NCBI RefSeq assembly: GCF_019209935.1
Contig: NZ_JAHUTN010000001.1
Location: forward strand, 432,192 to 496,191
Direction of reading: 5' to 3'
Origin: Corynebacterium sp. TAE3-ERU16
GTDB lineage: Bacteria; Actinomycetota; Actinomycetes; Mycobacteriales; Mycobacteriaceae
DNA length: 64,000 bases
This document shows positions 54,863 through 63,874 of this stretch, piece by piece. The number at the start of each line of letters is the position of its first letter. Position 1 is the first letter of the stretch. A program made the translations under genes and the position numbers. The notes below the pieces were generated by a model. It made no database searches, had not been told where the DNA came from, and was given only the letters and a program-made list of their open reading frames with translations.

Positions 54863-55519
54863 ATGGGCACCAGAGGTCCCGGCAGGCCGGCGCAGCTGAA
54901 CCGGGCAGACATCGAGCGTGCCGTACTGGCCCTCGGATTCGACGGAGCGACCACCACCGCCATCGCCCGGCACCTCGGGGTCGACCAGTCCTCGCTGTAC
55001 CGGTACATCGGCTCCCGGCGGGAACTCCTCCGGAGCGCCGTGGACAGGGCGATCGCGGAGCACCCACGCGAGTTCGCCCACACCACGTGGCGCGAGTACC
55101 TCACCGGCGTCGCCGAACTGAACTGGTCCCTTCTCGCCGGACACCCCGGCATGGCGGCCACCCTCTACACACTCGAGGACACTCCCCCGCGGAACATCAC
55201 CGGACTCATGGAGGAGTCGACGCGGGTCCTGCACGGAACGTACGGCTGGGCGATCAGCGACGCCCTGCTCGTCCTCGATTCACTCGCGGACATGACGGCG
55301 GACACCGTCAACCGCACGGAACGACTGCTGCCCGTCGGTCCCGAGGCCGGCGCCGATCGGGCGGCCCGCGACCTGCTGGACCGGTCAGGGCTGTCCCCCG
55401 AGCTCACCGATGCACTGGCGCGGATCCTCGACGAAGGCCTGAAGCAGTGGTGGCGGCGCAAGGTAGACCTGCTCCTCGACGGTGCGGAGCGCCTCGCACC
55501 GCACAGCGACAACGGGTGA
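54863..55519 (+). CDS. TetR-family regulator beside MFS exporter
   Basis: A 218-residue regulator. The helix-turn-helix spans about residues 15-55 (TTTAIARHLGVDQSSLYRYIGSRREL); the C-terminal part is an effector domain of the TetR_C type. GAGGAG lies just upstream of the ATG at 54863. The divergent MFS gene is the likely target; the 155-base intergenic region contains an AAAC...GTTT-type imperfect dyad at about 54776-54802, but no clear operator. Confidence 0.87.
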   Translation: MGTRGPGRPAQLNRADIERAVLALGFDGATTTAIARHLGVDQSSLYRYIGSRRELLRSAVDRAIAEHPREFAHTTWREYLTGVAELNWSLLAGHPGMAATLYTLEDTPPRNITGLMEESTRVLHGTYGWAISDALLVLDSLADMTADTVNRTERLLPVGPEAGADRAARDLLDRSGLSPELTDALARILDEGLKQWWRRKVDLLLDGAERLAPHSDNG

Positions 55520-55572
55520 CGGAACGCCCGCCGCGCTGCGGATCGGTCGATCCGCCCGTCGGACAGGAACGA

Positions 55573-55618
55573 CCATGACTGAGGCCTCCCGCCGGATGGC
55601 GGGAGGCCTCAGTCATGG
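55573..55618 (+). terminator. Terminator after the TetR gene
   Basis: Perfect 21-bp arms starting CCATGACTGAGGCCTCCC with a 4-base loop, followed by TTT. Confidence 0.88.
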
Positions 55619-55629
55619 TTTCCGTGAAG

Positions 55630-55702
55630 TGGAGCTAAGGGGACTCGAACCCCTGACCCCCACACTGCCAGTGTGGTGCGCTACCAGCTGCGCCATAGCC
55701 CC
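55630..55702 (-). tRNA. tRNA-Ala (anticodon GGC), copy 1
   Basis: A 73-base cloverleaf with acceptor GGGGCTA/TAGCTCC containing the alanine identity pair G3-U70, anticodon loop CTGGCAG and T arm AGGGGTTCGAGTCCCCT. Confidence 0.95.
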
Positions 55703-55780
55703 TCACATGAAATTACCTCGTCCACGGACCGGAGTCCGGAACCGTGAGCCGGTCGATCCGTGGATCGTTCCGGTTCACAG

Positions 55781-55853
55781 TGGAGCTAAGGGGACTCGAA
55801 CCCCTGACCCCCACACTGCCAGTGTGGTGCGCTACCAGCTGCGCCATAGCCCC
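55781..55853 (-). tRNA. tRNA-Ala (anticodon GGC), copy 2
   Basis: Identical over all 73 bases to copy 1, 78 bases away, in the same direction: a tandem duplicate. Confidence 0.95.
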
Positions 55854-55928
55854 TCATTGAGACTCCCCCAATCTACACGGAGGGTCCTGCGGCGAACAAA
55901 TCGCCTGTTCCCGGTGACTGTAACGGAC

Positions 55929-55960
55929 GGGAGGGAGGCTCCGTCGGGAGCCTCCCTCCC
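55929..55960 (-). terminator. Terminator after the DsbA-like gene
   Basis: Perfect 14-bp arms GGGAGGGAGGCTCC and GGAGCCTCCCTCCC with a 4-base loop, about 20 bases beyond the stop of the thioredoxin-domain gene. Confidence 0.8.
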
Positions 55961-55978
55961 ACCTGCCGAACCGGGGGA

Positions 55979-56731
55979 TCATCCGGCGACGGTGGCCACC
56001 CAGTTGTTCAGGTCGACGTCCTTGCCGTCGCGGATGATACGCGGGGAGGAGACCTTACCGGTCTGTTCCTTCAGCTTCTCTGCGTTCGCGGAGGCGGCCT
56101 TCTCGAATTCACCCTGTTCCCCACCTGTCCGGATCTTCTCGGCGAGCTCGTCATCGGCTCCGAGTCGGACGGCGGCGTCCGCGAACGTCGCGTAGGTCCA
56201 CCTGTCGAAGATCTTCCGCTGGTTCTCCAGCAGTGCCTTCCGGTAGTTCCAGTACAGTTCGGCGTCCCCGCTGCCGGCGACGACCATCGCAGCGGTTCCC
56301 GCCCTCGTGGAGTGCCCCTCATCGCCGCCGGCGACGAAGTTCAGGGGGTGGATGTTGACGACCAGGTCACCGGCGGTGACGGCGTCCTTCATCTCGGCGT
56401 CCGTGGCTTCGGCGAGCTCCGCGCAGTGTGGGCAGGAGTAGTCCTCGTAGAGGTCCACCGTCGGAGTGTCCGCGTCAGCGGAGTCCGCGGACAGGGTGAT
56501 GTACCCGTCGTGCAGGTCGACGTTGAAGTCCACCGCCTCCGTCTGTCCGGCCTCGATCTCCACCGCCTCGGTTTCAGTTCCGGTGGTGGAGGTCCCGTTC
56601 GCCGCCTGCTTTTCACCGTCACTGGAGGTGATGATGTAACCGATCACGATCACCGCAACGACCAGTACAGCCACCAGCGCCCAGAGGAAACCGTGCCCCT
56701 TCTCATTCGGGGACTTGATCTTCTTACTCAC
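55979..56731 (-). CDS. Membrane-anchored DsbA-like thiol oxidoreductase
   Basis: A 250-residue protein with a single N-terminal membrane anchor at about residues 14-34 (FLWALVAVLVVAVIVIGYII) and an extracytoplasmic DsbA-type thioredoxin domain. The redox motif is Cys100-Pro-His-Cys103 (YEDYSCPHCAEL), identical to the DsbA CPHC. It should oxidise or isomerise disulphides in exported proteins. The GTG start has AAGGG upstream. The MauE-like gene lies 144 bases upstream on the same strand, suggesting a joint role. Confidence 0.88.
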   Translation of the reverse strand: MSKKIKSPNEKGHGFLWALVAVLVVAVIVIGYIITSSDGEKQAANGTSTTGTETEAVEIEAGQTEAVDFNVDLHDGYITLSADSADADTPTVDLYEDYSCPHCAELAEATDAEMKDAVTAGDLVVNIHPLNFVAGGDEGHSTRAGTAAMVVAGSGDAELYWNYRKALLENQRKIFDRWTYATFADAAVRLGADDELAEKIRTGGEQGEFEKAASANAEKLKEQTGKVSSPRIIRDGKDVDLNNWVATVAG

Positions 56732-56875
56732 GTTGTTTGAACCCTTACGGTCGGAGTGGATGTTCGGTGCGCGCGGCGGAAACCCGGCACACCCGGGCGG
56801 ATCTCCCCGCAATCCTGGCCGTGGGGAGCCCCGTGGGGAGCGTCACGATACTCCCCGATCAAGCAGCCTAGTCGC

Positions 56876-57415
56876 TCAGCCGTGGAGCGCGAATCGCCGG
56901 AACGGCCACCGGAAGACCACCCAAGCCAGGACCAGGAAGACGATGTCGCGGAGAATCTCGGAGAGGTATGACCACCAGGTGACGCCCTCGTCCACGCCGC
57001 CTCCGCCGAAGCAACCGCAGTCGATGGAAAGGCCGCGGATCCAGGCAGAGCCGATGCCCACGATGAATAAAAGGAGGAGCACCTGGGAGATGAAGGCGCT
57101 GAAGCGAAGGAAGAGTCCGACGAGGAGGAACACCCCGAGGATCAGCTCGCCGATCGGCAGCACGATCGCGATGAGGTCCGCGGTGTCGTCGCTGAACAGC
57201 TCATAGGCGCGGACGGCGAGCCGGGTGTCCACGGGCTCCGACAGCTTCTGCCAGCCGCTGTAGAGCCACACCGCAGCGAGCGCCAGCCGTGCGAGGGCCG
57301 ACACCACGTCGAGGGTGATCGATCGGCTGTCGTACCTGGCGGGAACGAACTCGGGCTTCGCCGCCTCGACATGTGCCGCAGGATTCACCGACGTCTTCTT
57401 CATATTCTTGGTCAC
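56876..57415 (-). CDS. MauE/DoxX-like membrane protein
   Basis: A 179-residue protein with four predicted helices starting near residue 37 (VVSALARLALAAVWLYSGWQKL) and a paired cysteine motif DCGCFGGGG (Cys133, Cys135) between helices, as in MauE-type proteins that handle electrons for disulphide formation. The GTG at 57415 is 8 bases after a TAGTGT box; an ATG at 57403 is the alternative. Next to a DsbA-like gene it may reoxidise or reduce that partner, which is inference. Confidence 0.82.
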   Translation of the reverse strand: MTKNMKKTSVNPAAHVEAAKPEFVPARYDSRSITLDVVSALARLALAAVWLYSGWQKLSEPVDTRLAVRAYELFSDDTADLIAIVLPIGELILGVFLLVGLFLRFSAFISQVLLLLFIVGIGSAWIRGLSIDCGCFGGGGVDEGVTWWSYLSEILRDIVFLVLAWVVFRWPFRRFALHG

Positions 57416-57423
57416 ACCCGATA

Positions 57424-57429
57424 ACACTA
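57424..57429 (-). promoter_or_regulatory. Candidate -10 box, leaderless MauE-like gene
   Basis: Minus-strand TAGTGT 8 bases before the GTG at 57415. Confidence 0.45.
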
Positions 57430-57560
57430 GCGCAACCTTGGCCTCCGGCGACGGGTTCACGGGAACGCGGCCTCTGGGCCGCCGCACCGCGGATGCCCCG
57501 GCGACAACGGGGCCGGCGGGCGGAGACCCTTCTCCACCCTCCGGCCCGCGCCGACCGGGC

Positions 57561-59219
57561 TCAGTCTCCCAGGACGCCCGCGACCAGCTCCTGCGCCTGC
57601 GCCTGGACCTCCTTCAGGTGGTCGGCGCCGCGGAAGGACTCCGCGTAGATCTTGTACTTGTCCTCCGTGCCCGAGGGCCGCGCCGCGAACCACGCGGAGT
57701 CCGTGGTCACCTTCAGGCCACCGATCGGCGCCCCGTTGCCGGGCGCCTCCGTGAGCTTCGCGGTGATGGCCTCCCCCGCGAGCTCCGTCGCCGTGACATC
57801 CTCCGGCGAGAGCTTCTTCAGCACCGCCTTCTGCTCCCGGTTCGCCGGGGCGTCGGTACGGGCGTAGACGGGGCTGCCGAACTTCTGCTCCAGCTCGGCG
57901 TACCGCTCGGACGGGGTCTTGCCCGTCGCCGCGGTGATCTCGCTCGCGAGCAGGTCGAGGATGATGCCGTCCTTGTCCGTGGACCACACCGAGCCGTCCC
58001 GGCGCAGGAAGGAGGCGCCGGCCGATTCCTCGCCGCCGAAGCCGATCGTCCCGTCGATGAGCCCCGGCACGAACCACTTGAAGCCGACGGGAACCTCGAC
58101 GAGGGTCCGTCCGAGATCCGCCACGACACGGTCGACCATCGAGGATGACACGAGGGTCTTGCCGACGTTGATTCGCTGGTCCCAGTTGTGGCGACGGCGG
58201 AAGAGGTAGTCGATCGCCACCGCGAGATAGTGGTTCGGGTTCATCAGGCCCGCGTCCGGGGTGACGATGCCGTGCCGGTCGGCGTCGGCGTCATTTCCGG
58301 TCGCGAGATCGAAGTCGCCGCGGCTGGCCACGAGTGAGGCCATGGAGTTCGCGCTCGAGCAGTCCATCCGGATCTTGCCGTCGGTGTCCAGGGTCATGAA
58401 GCGCCAGGTCGCGTCGACACGGGGGTTGACGACGGTGAGGTTGAGGCCGTGCGCATCGGCGATCGCGCCCCAGTAGTCGACGGCCGCGCCACCCATCGGG
58501 TCGGCGCCGATGGTCAGGCCCGATTCCCGGATGACCTCCATGTCGACGACGTTGGGGAGGTCGGCGATGTAGGTGTCCAGGTAGTTGTGCCGTCCGCACC
58601 GCCGGTCGAGCACGCCGGACACCGGAGTCCGGCGGACCCCGTCGAGCCCCGCGCGGAGAAGCTCATTCGCCCGGGCGGCGATCCAGTCCGTCGCGTCGGT
58701 GTCCGCGGGACCACCGTTCGGCGGGTTGTACTTGAATCCGCCGTCCCGGGGCGGGTTGTGGGACGGGGTGATGATGATCCCGTCAGCACGTCGCGGGTCG
58801 GTGCCCGTCACGCCACCGTCGAGCCTGGCGTTGTGGGCGAGGATCGCGTGCGAGACCGCGGGCGTGGGCGTGTAGCGGCCGCGGTCGTCGACGAGCACCG
58901 GGATATCGTTCGCGATGAGGACCTCCAGTGCGGAGACCATCGCGGGTTCGGACAGCGCATGGGTGTCCCGCCCGATGTAGACGGGCCCCCCGATCTTCTC
59001 CCTGACGCGGTAGTCGACGATCGCCTGGGTCGTCGCGAGGATGTGGTTCTCGTTGAAGGCCGTGTCGAGTGACGACCCGCGATGCCCCGACGTTCCGAAG
59101 GCGACCTGCTGGTCCGGGTCCTCCACGTCCGGGACGCGGGTGTAGTACGCGGTGACGACCTCCGCGATGTCGATGAGATCACTGTCGAGGGCTGGTTGTC
59201 CTGCGCGGTCATGTGCCAT
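57561..59219 (-). CDS. pgm: Phosphoglucomutase (alpha-D-glucose-specific)
   Basis: A 552-residue phosphohexomutase interconverting glucose 1- and 6-phosphate for glycogen, trehalose and cell-wall sugars. The phosphoserine is Ser153 in [13 protein letters not shown]; the metal loop is [10 protein letters not shown]; the sugar loop is [12 protein letters not shown]; the phosphate-binding end is [20 protein letters not shown]. Length and motifs fit the E. coli Pgm subtype. The gene is monocistronic as far as seen. Confidence 0.95.
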   Translation of the reverse strand: MAHDRAGQPALDSDLIDIAEVVTAYYTRVPDVEDPDQQVAFGTSGHRGSSLDTAFNENHILATTQAIVDYRVREKIGGPVYIGRDTHALSEPAMVSALEVLIANDIPVLVDDRGRYTPTPAVSHAILAHNARLDGGVTGTDPRRADGIIITPSHNPPRDGGFKYNPPNGGPADTDATDWIAARANELLRAGLDGVRRTPVSGVLDRRCGRHNYLDTYIADLPNVVDMEVIRESGLTIGADPMGGAAVDYWGAIADAHGLNLTVVNPRVDATWRFMTLDTDGKIRMDCSSANSMASLVASRGDFDLATGNDADADRHGIVTPDAGLMNPNHYLAVAIDYLFRRRHNWDQRINVGKTLVSSSMVDRVVADLGRTLVEVPVGFKWFVPGLIDGTIGFGGEESAGASFLRRDGSVWSTDKDGIILDLLASEITAATGKTPSERYAELEQKFGSPVYARTDAPANREQKAVLKKLSPEDVTATELAGEAITAKLTEAPGNGAPIGGLKVTTDSAWFAARPSGTEDKYKIYAESFRGADHLKEVQAQAQELVAGVLGD

Positions 59220-59466
59220 GGCGGTGGAGGGCTCCTTACATGTTCGGGGTGTCGGGCGGGCGCGTCGGAGACAGAGGTCGTGGCTCCGGTCCCCGGGTTC
59301 ACCTCAATCTTCCCCCTAATCAGGTCGACGCGCAGGAACACACCCCCCACCCCGACGCCCCCGCACGGCCTTTCGGAAACATGGCCCCACATCCCGGGCG
59401 TACCGGGGGTGGTGGACAGGGGCGCCCCGTACGGGGCTGTCCTTTTGATTGACTGAACGAAACCTG

Positions 59467-59472
59467 TAATTT
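59467..59472 (+). promoter_or_regulatory. Candidate -10 box, leaderless symporter gene 1
   Basis: TAATTT 8 bases before the ATG at 59481. Confidence 0.45.
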
Positions 59473-59480
59473 CCTAGAAC

Positions 59481-60899
59481 ATGTCCACGCTCAATGACCT
59501 GCTCACGACACTGTCCGGCATCATCTGGGGCCCGTTCCTGCTCATCCCGCTCCTCCTCGGGACGGGCCTCTACCTGACGATCCGGCTACGCGGCCTGCAG
59601 TTCCGCGCGCTCCTCCTCGGCCTGCGCCACGGCTTCGTCGACACCAACGACAAGGACGGTGAGGGAGACATCCCCAACTACCAGGCACTGACCACGGCGC
59701 TCGCGGCCACGGTCGGCGTCGGAAACATCGTCGGTGTGGCGACCGCACTCTCGGTCGGCGGCCCCGGCGCCCTGTTCTGGATGTGGATGACGGGTCTCGT
59801 CGGCATGGCCTCCAAGTACAGCGAGGCCTACCTCGGTGTCCGGTTCCGCGTCACGGACGCCAGGGGCGAGCAGTCCGGCGGTCCGCAGTACTACCTGAAA
59901 CGCGGCATCAAGGGCCCCCTGGGCCGCTGGCTCGCCTTCTTCTTCGCGGTGCTCGCCCCTATCGCGGCCCTCGGCATCGGCAACATGACCCAGGCCAACG
60001 CCGTGGCCGCGGGCATGCAGGACACCTTCGGCGTGGACCCCTGGGTGTCCGGCGTGCTGATGTTCGTGTGCACCGGCACCGTTCTCCTCGGGGGCATCCG
60101 GGCCATCGGAACGATCACCTCAGCCTTCGTCCCGCTGATGATCATCCTCTACATCGGCGGGTCGCTCATCGTGCTGTTCCGCAACGCCGCCGACATCCCC
60201 GCGGCGATCGGCCTGATCTTCACCGATGCGTTCACGGGCACCGCCGCGGTCGGCGGGTTCGCCGGCTCCGCGATCATCCTCGTGCTCCAGATGGGTGTCG
60301 CCCGCGGTATCTTCTCGAACGAGTCCGGCATCGGGACCGGCGCCATCGCGGCAGCCGCGGCGAAGACGTCCCACCCGACGCGCCAGGCACTGGTCTCCAT
60401 GACGCAGACCTTCATCGACACCATCGTCGTCGTCACCTTCACCGGCCTGACGATCATCACCACCGGCGCGTGGGACCTCGGCAAGGAGCACGCCAACATC
60501 ATGACCGCCGAGGCCTTCTCCCGCGGCCTCCCCGGACAGTGGGGCGGAACCATCGTCTCCATGTCCGTCGTGTTCTTCGCCTTCTCCACGATCCTGGGCT
60601 GGTACTACTACGGCGAGCGCTGCCTTCAGTCGCTCTTCGGGTCCCGCTCCACCGTGCCTTACCGGATGATCGCGACCGTGTGCGTGTTCATCGGCGCCGT
60701 CTCCGAGCTCACCCCGATCTGGACGTTCTCCGATGTGGCGAACGGGCTGATGGCCCTGCCGAACCTCATCGGTCTGCTGATCCTGTCGGGTCTGGTGGTC
60801 AAGGAGACGAACGCCTACCTGAGGTTCGATCCGAAGCTGCACAGGTCCCCCGAAGAATGCCAGGAGTTCCTCGTCCGTCAGGGTATGGACTGGAAGTAG
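59481..60899 (+). CDS. AGCS-family sodium/amino-acid symporter, paralogue 1
   Basis: A 472-residue transporter of the alanine/glycine:sodium symporter family, with about 11 helices. Signatures are TTALAATVGVGNIVGVATA, SGGPQYYLKRGIKGP and SNESGIGTGAIAAAAAKT, a conserved family block. It probably imports alanine, glycine or a related amino acid. Its start directly follows a -10 box, and a terminator separates it from paralogue 2, so the two are expressed separately. Confidence 0.92.
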   Translation: MSTLNDLLTTLSGIIWGPFLLIPLLLGTGLYLTIRLRGLQFRALLLGLRHGFVDTNDKDGEGDIPNYQALTTALAATVGVGNIVGVATALSVGGPGALFWMWMTGLVGMASKYSEAYLGVRFRVTDARGEQSGGPQYYLKRGIKGPLGRWLAFFFAVLAPIAALGIGNMTQANAVAAGMQDTFGVDPWVSGVLMFVCTGTVLLGGIRAIGTITSAFVPLMIILYIGGSLIVLFRNAADIPAAIGLIFTDAFTGTAAVGGFAGSAIILVLQMGVARGIFSNESGIGTGAIAAAAAKTSHPTRQALVSMTQTFIDTIVVVTFTGLTIITTGAWDLGKEHANIMTAEAFSRGLPGQWGGTIVSMSVVFFAFSTILGWYYYGERCLQSLFGSRSTVPYRMIATVCVFIGAVSELTPIWTFSDVANGLMALPNLIGLLILSGLVVKETNAYLRFDPKLHRSPEECQEFLVRQGMDWK

Positions 60900-60926
60900 C
60901 CCCCGGCCACTGACGCACGGGAAAAT

Positions 60927-60965
60927 GAACGGCTCCGCATCCGGCACCGGATGACGGAGCCGTTC
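60927..60965 (+). terminator. Terminator after symporter gene 1
   Basis: Perfect 11-bp arms GAACGGCTCCG and CGGAGCCGTTC, with a nested ATCCGG/CCGGAT stem inside. Confidence 0.82.
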
Positions 60966-61147
60966 CCGCGAGCGGGGGTAGCAGATAATCTGCCCCCGCC
61001 GGCCCCGCTGCCATGTCCGACGGGCCGCCGAAAACACCGCATCACCCGTGACGACGGAGAGATTCCCCGGCCCCCGGACGGTGCCGTGCGGACGGCGGAA
61101 GGGGTGCAGAATTTCTGGAGTAACTCGGCCTGCTACCTGTCACACGG

Positions 61148-61153
61148 TAGGTT
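61148..61153 (+). promoter_or_regulatory. Candidate -10 box, leaderless symporter gene 2
   Basis: TAGGTT 8 bases before the ATG at 61162. Confidence 0.45.
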
Positions 61154-61161
61154 AGACCGTC

Positions 61162-62580
61162 ATGACCAGCTTAAACGAGTTTCTGACCGCACTCGACAGG
61201 ATCGTCTGGGGGCCGTTCCTCCTGCTGCCGCTGCTCCTCGGAACCGGTGCCTTCCTCACCTTCCGGCTCCGCGGAATCCAGTTCCGCACCCTCGGGCGCG
61301 CCCTCCGCCACGCCTTCCTCGACAAGGAGGAGGACGAGGGAAACGGGGACATCTCCAAGTATGAAGCCCTCACCACGGCGCTGGCGGCCACGGTGGGCGT
61401 GGGCAACATCGTCGGTGTCGCGACCGCCATGTCGATCGGTGGCCCCGGATCACTGTTCTGGATGTGGGTGACGGGTCTTCTCGGGATGGCGTCCAAGTAC
61501 ACCGAGGCCTTCCTCGGTTCCCTCCACCGCGAGACGGACACCAACGGCAAACAGGCCGGTGGGCCGCAGTACTACCTGCGCAAGACCATCAAGGGCCCGA
61601 TGGGCGGCTACCTGGCGACGTTCTTCGCCGTCGCGACGGCCATAGCCGCCTTCGGCATCGGCAACATGACGCAGTCCAATGCGGTCGCTGCGGGTATGCA
61701 GGATTCGTTCGGCATCCCGCCGTGGGTGTCGGGCGCGGTCATGTTCCTCATCGTCGGAATCGTGCTGTTCTTCGGCATCGAGGCCATCGGCAAGGTCACC
61801 TCCGCATTCGTCCCGCTCATGATCGTCATCTACATCGTCGCCTCGACGTGGGTTCTCGTCGCCAACATCGACCAGATCCCGGGGGCGTTCGCGCTCATCC
61901 TCACCGACGCCTTCACCGGCACCGCCGCCACCGGTGGATTCGCCGGAGCCGGCATCATCATGGCGATGCGCATGGGCGTCGCCCGTGGCCTGTTCTCGAA
62001 CGAGTCCGGGATGGGTAGCGGTGCGATCCCGGCGGCCGCGGCGAAGACCCTCCACCCCGTACGTCAGGGCCTCGTCTCCATGACCCAGACGTTCATCGAC
62101 ACGCTGGTGGTCATCACGTTCACCGGACTGGTGCTCATCGTGACCGGTGTCTGGAACCACGGCGAGAACGCGGCCAACCTGATGACCTCCGAGGCCTTCG
62201 GCAACGGTCTCCCCGGCACCTTCGGGGACGAACTGGTGAGCATCTCGATCATCTTCTTCGCGTTCTCGACGATCCTGGGGTGGTCCTACTACGGCGAACG
62301 CTGCATGATGAGTGTCTTCGGACCACGTTCCTCGATGTGGTACCGGCTCGCATTCACCATCGCGGTATTCATCGGAGCGGTCACGGAACTCACCACGGTC
62401 TGGACGTTCTCCGACCTGGCGAACGGCATGATGGTGCTGCCGAACATCGTCGGAATCCTCCTGGTTTCCGGCTTCGTGGCGCGGGAGACCCGCGCGTACC
62501 TCCGTTTCGATCCGCAGCTCCGGGCCTCGGCCGCGGACATCGAGAAGTTCCTCGAACGCCGGGGAATGGACTGGACCTGA
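61162..62580 (+). CDS. AGCS-family sodium/amino-acid symporter, paralogue 2
   Basis: Also exactly 472 residues and colinear with paralogue 1 throughout (for example TTALAATVGVGNIVGVATA and MQDSFGIPPWVSGAVMF against MQDTFGVDPWVSGVLMF). They differ at many positions, so this is an old tandem duplication with likely different substrate preference or regulation. All family blocks are intact (SNESGMGSGAIPAAAAKT). Confidence 0.92.
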   Translation: MTSLNEFLTALDRIVWGPFLLLPLLLGTGAFLTFRLRGIQFRTLGRALRHAFLDKEEDEGNGDISKYEALTTALAATVGVGNIVGVATAMSIGGPGSLFWMWVTGLLGMASKYTEAFLGSLHRETDTNGKQAGGPQYYLRKTIKGPMGGYLATFFAVATAIAAFGIGNMTQSNAVAAGMQDSFGIPPWVSGAVMFLIVGIVLFFGIEAIGKVTSAFVPLMIVIYIVASTWVLVANIDQIPGAFALILTDAFTGTAATGGFAGAGIIMAMRMGVARGLFSNESGMGSGAIPAAAAKTLHPVRQGLVSMTQTFIDTLVVITFTGLVLIVTGVWNHGENAANLMTSEAFGNGLPGTFGDELVSISIIFFAFSTILGWSYYGERCMMSVFGPRSSMWYRLAFTIAVFIGAVTELTTVWTFSDLANGMMVLPNIVGILLVSGFVARETRAYLRFDPQLRASAADIEKFLERRGMDWT

Positions 62581-62615
62581 CCGTCCCCACGCCGCGAAGC
62601 CCCGGCCGGCGGGTG

Positions 62616-62621
62616 TAACGT
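62616..62621 (+). promoter_or_regulatory. Candidate -10 box, leaderless crcB1
   Basis: TAACGT 8 bases before the ATG at 62630. The short upstream sequence leaves no room for a fluoride riboswitch. Confidence 0.4.
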
Positions 62622-62629
62622 ATTCCCAC

Positions 62630-62983
62630 ATGAAGCCAACCATCCAGGTGGCTGCGGGAGCCGCACTGGGAGCCGTTCTCCGCTGGTTCGTGATCCTCGC
62701 TCTCGGCCCGGGTATGCAGCCTTTGATCGCCGTCAATACGCTGGGGTCCTTCCTCATGGGGTGGCGTAAGCCGGGCCCCTTTCTCGGCACGGGCGTGCTC
62801 GGCGGCTTCACCAGCTTCTCGACCTTCGCGGTCCTTCTCACCGAATCCGATACACCGCTGGCGGCCGTCTACCTCACCGCGACACTGGTCAGTTGTATCG
62901 GGGGGTGGCTGCTGGGCGATTTCGCATCCGGACGGACCTTCCGTGGCCGACCCGCCACGAAGCCCGGGGAGGTCGTTGAATGA
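62630..62983 (+). CDS. crcB: Fluoride channel FluC/CrcB, subunit 1
   Basis: A 117-residue four-helix protein with the FluC signatures GAVLRW, VNTLGSFLMGW and the phenylalanine-lined GGFTSFSTF that carries fluoride ions. It exports fluoride. Its stop overlaps the start of the second crcB (ATGA), so subunits are made together; paired genes usually make a heterodimer. Confidence 0.93.
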   Translation: MKPTIQVAAGAALGAVLRWFVILALGPGMQPLIAVNTLGSFLMGWRKPGPFLGTGVLGGFTSFSTFAVLLTESDTPLAAVYLTATLVSCIGGWLLGDFASGRTFRGRPATKPGEVVE

Positions 62984-63327
62984 GCGTCAGTTCACTGCTC
63001 CTCGTGGCGGTCGGTGCCGCCTTCGGTGGTGTCGGCCGCTACTGGCTCGGCCGTCTTCTCCCCGAGCTCTACGGCACCCTCACGGCCAACACCATCGCCT
63101 GTTTCCTTCTCGGTGTCATCACCACGATCGAGACGACACACCTCGGTCCGGGAACCGCTCTCCTCGCCGGGACCGGGTTCAGTGGTGCGCTCTCGACCTG
63201 GTCGACGCTGGCGAAGGAGCTCGGCGAGCTCATCAGGACCAGACAGAACATCCGCGCACTGCGTTACGGCGTCGCGACGGTCGTCCTCGGGATTCTCGCC
63301 GCGATGTCCGCGTCCCTCGTGTGCTAG
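62980..63327 (+). CDS. crcB: Fluoride channel FluC/CrcB, subunit 2
   Basis: A 115-residue four-helix partner with GGVGRYWLGRLLP, ANTIACFLLGV and GFSGALSTWSTLAKE. Compared with subunit 1, the two phenylalanines of the GGFTSFSTF block are replaced (GFSGALSTWST), so the two pores probably differ. Overlaps the first gene by 4 bases. Confidence 0.92.
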   Translation: MSVSSLLLVAVGAAFGGVGRYWLGRLLPELYGTLTANTIACFLLGVITTIETTHLGPGTALLAGTGFSGALSTWSTLAKELGELIRTRQNIRALRYGVATVVLGILAAMSASLVC

Positions 63328-63592
63328 TAGGTAAGCACGGTCCGTTGTCCGTCTCCCCTCCCGCGCTCCGGGGGCGTGTGGTGTAGAGAGCGCGGGTCGG
63401 CGTGGCGGGGTGGATGTCCCGACGGTGACGGTGCCCGCAACAACCAGGCCCCGCCCCCGCGCAACCGCACCGCTGGGGCGGGCACCCGGGAATCCACCGA
63501 TGACCTCGCAAACCCGCCCGTCACCGGGTGAGATGACCCCCCGGGCGGGCCACACACCCGGGCATGTGCCGCAGGCTGAATACGACAAAAAA
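63328..63592. other. Non-coding region between crcB and rRNA operon
   Basis: I see no gene or recognisable element here besides the rRNA terminator that follows; crcB and the rRNA operon converge on it. Confidence 0.5.
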
Positions 63593-63634
63593 GCACCGGC
63601 CCGGGTCGACGTTCCTGTCGATCCGGGCCGGTGC
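63593..63634 (-). terminator. rRNA operon terminator
   Basis: Long hairpin with arms GCACCGGCCCGG and CCGGGCCGGTGC, extended inward with one mismatch, followed on the minus strand by TTTTTTG. It is 20 bases after the 5S gene. Confidence 0.92.
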
Positions 63635-63654
63635 CTGTTATGTGAAGTTGTAGT

Positions 63655-63771
63655 GTCGGCGGTGTCCTACTCTCCCACACGCTCCCGCATGCAGTACCAT
63701 CGGCGCTGGTGGGCTTAGCTTCCGGGTTCGGAATGGGACCGGGCGTTTCCCCACCGCTAAAACCACCGACA
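63655..63771 (-). rRNA. rrf: 5S ribosomal RNA
   Basis: About 117 bases on the minus strand with the 5S features CGGTGGGGAAACGCCCGG, CATTCCGAACCCGGAAG and terminal helix GTCGGTGG/ACACCGCCGAC. Ends are approximate. Confidence 0.93.
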
Positions 63772-63874
63772 CATCTCAAAAAGGTGTCACACACACAAAA
63801 TATGTGTGCTGGTGTTGGTGCCAGACACTGGCTAGTGGACGCGAGCAACAAAAACCTAATGCTTCATACGCATG

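Noticed and set aside
62581..62629. Fluoride riboswitch before crcB
   Set aside because: Only 49 bases are available, with no conserved riboswitch core; a leaderless-type -10 box explains the start.
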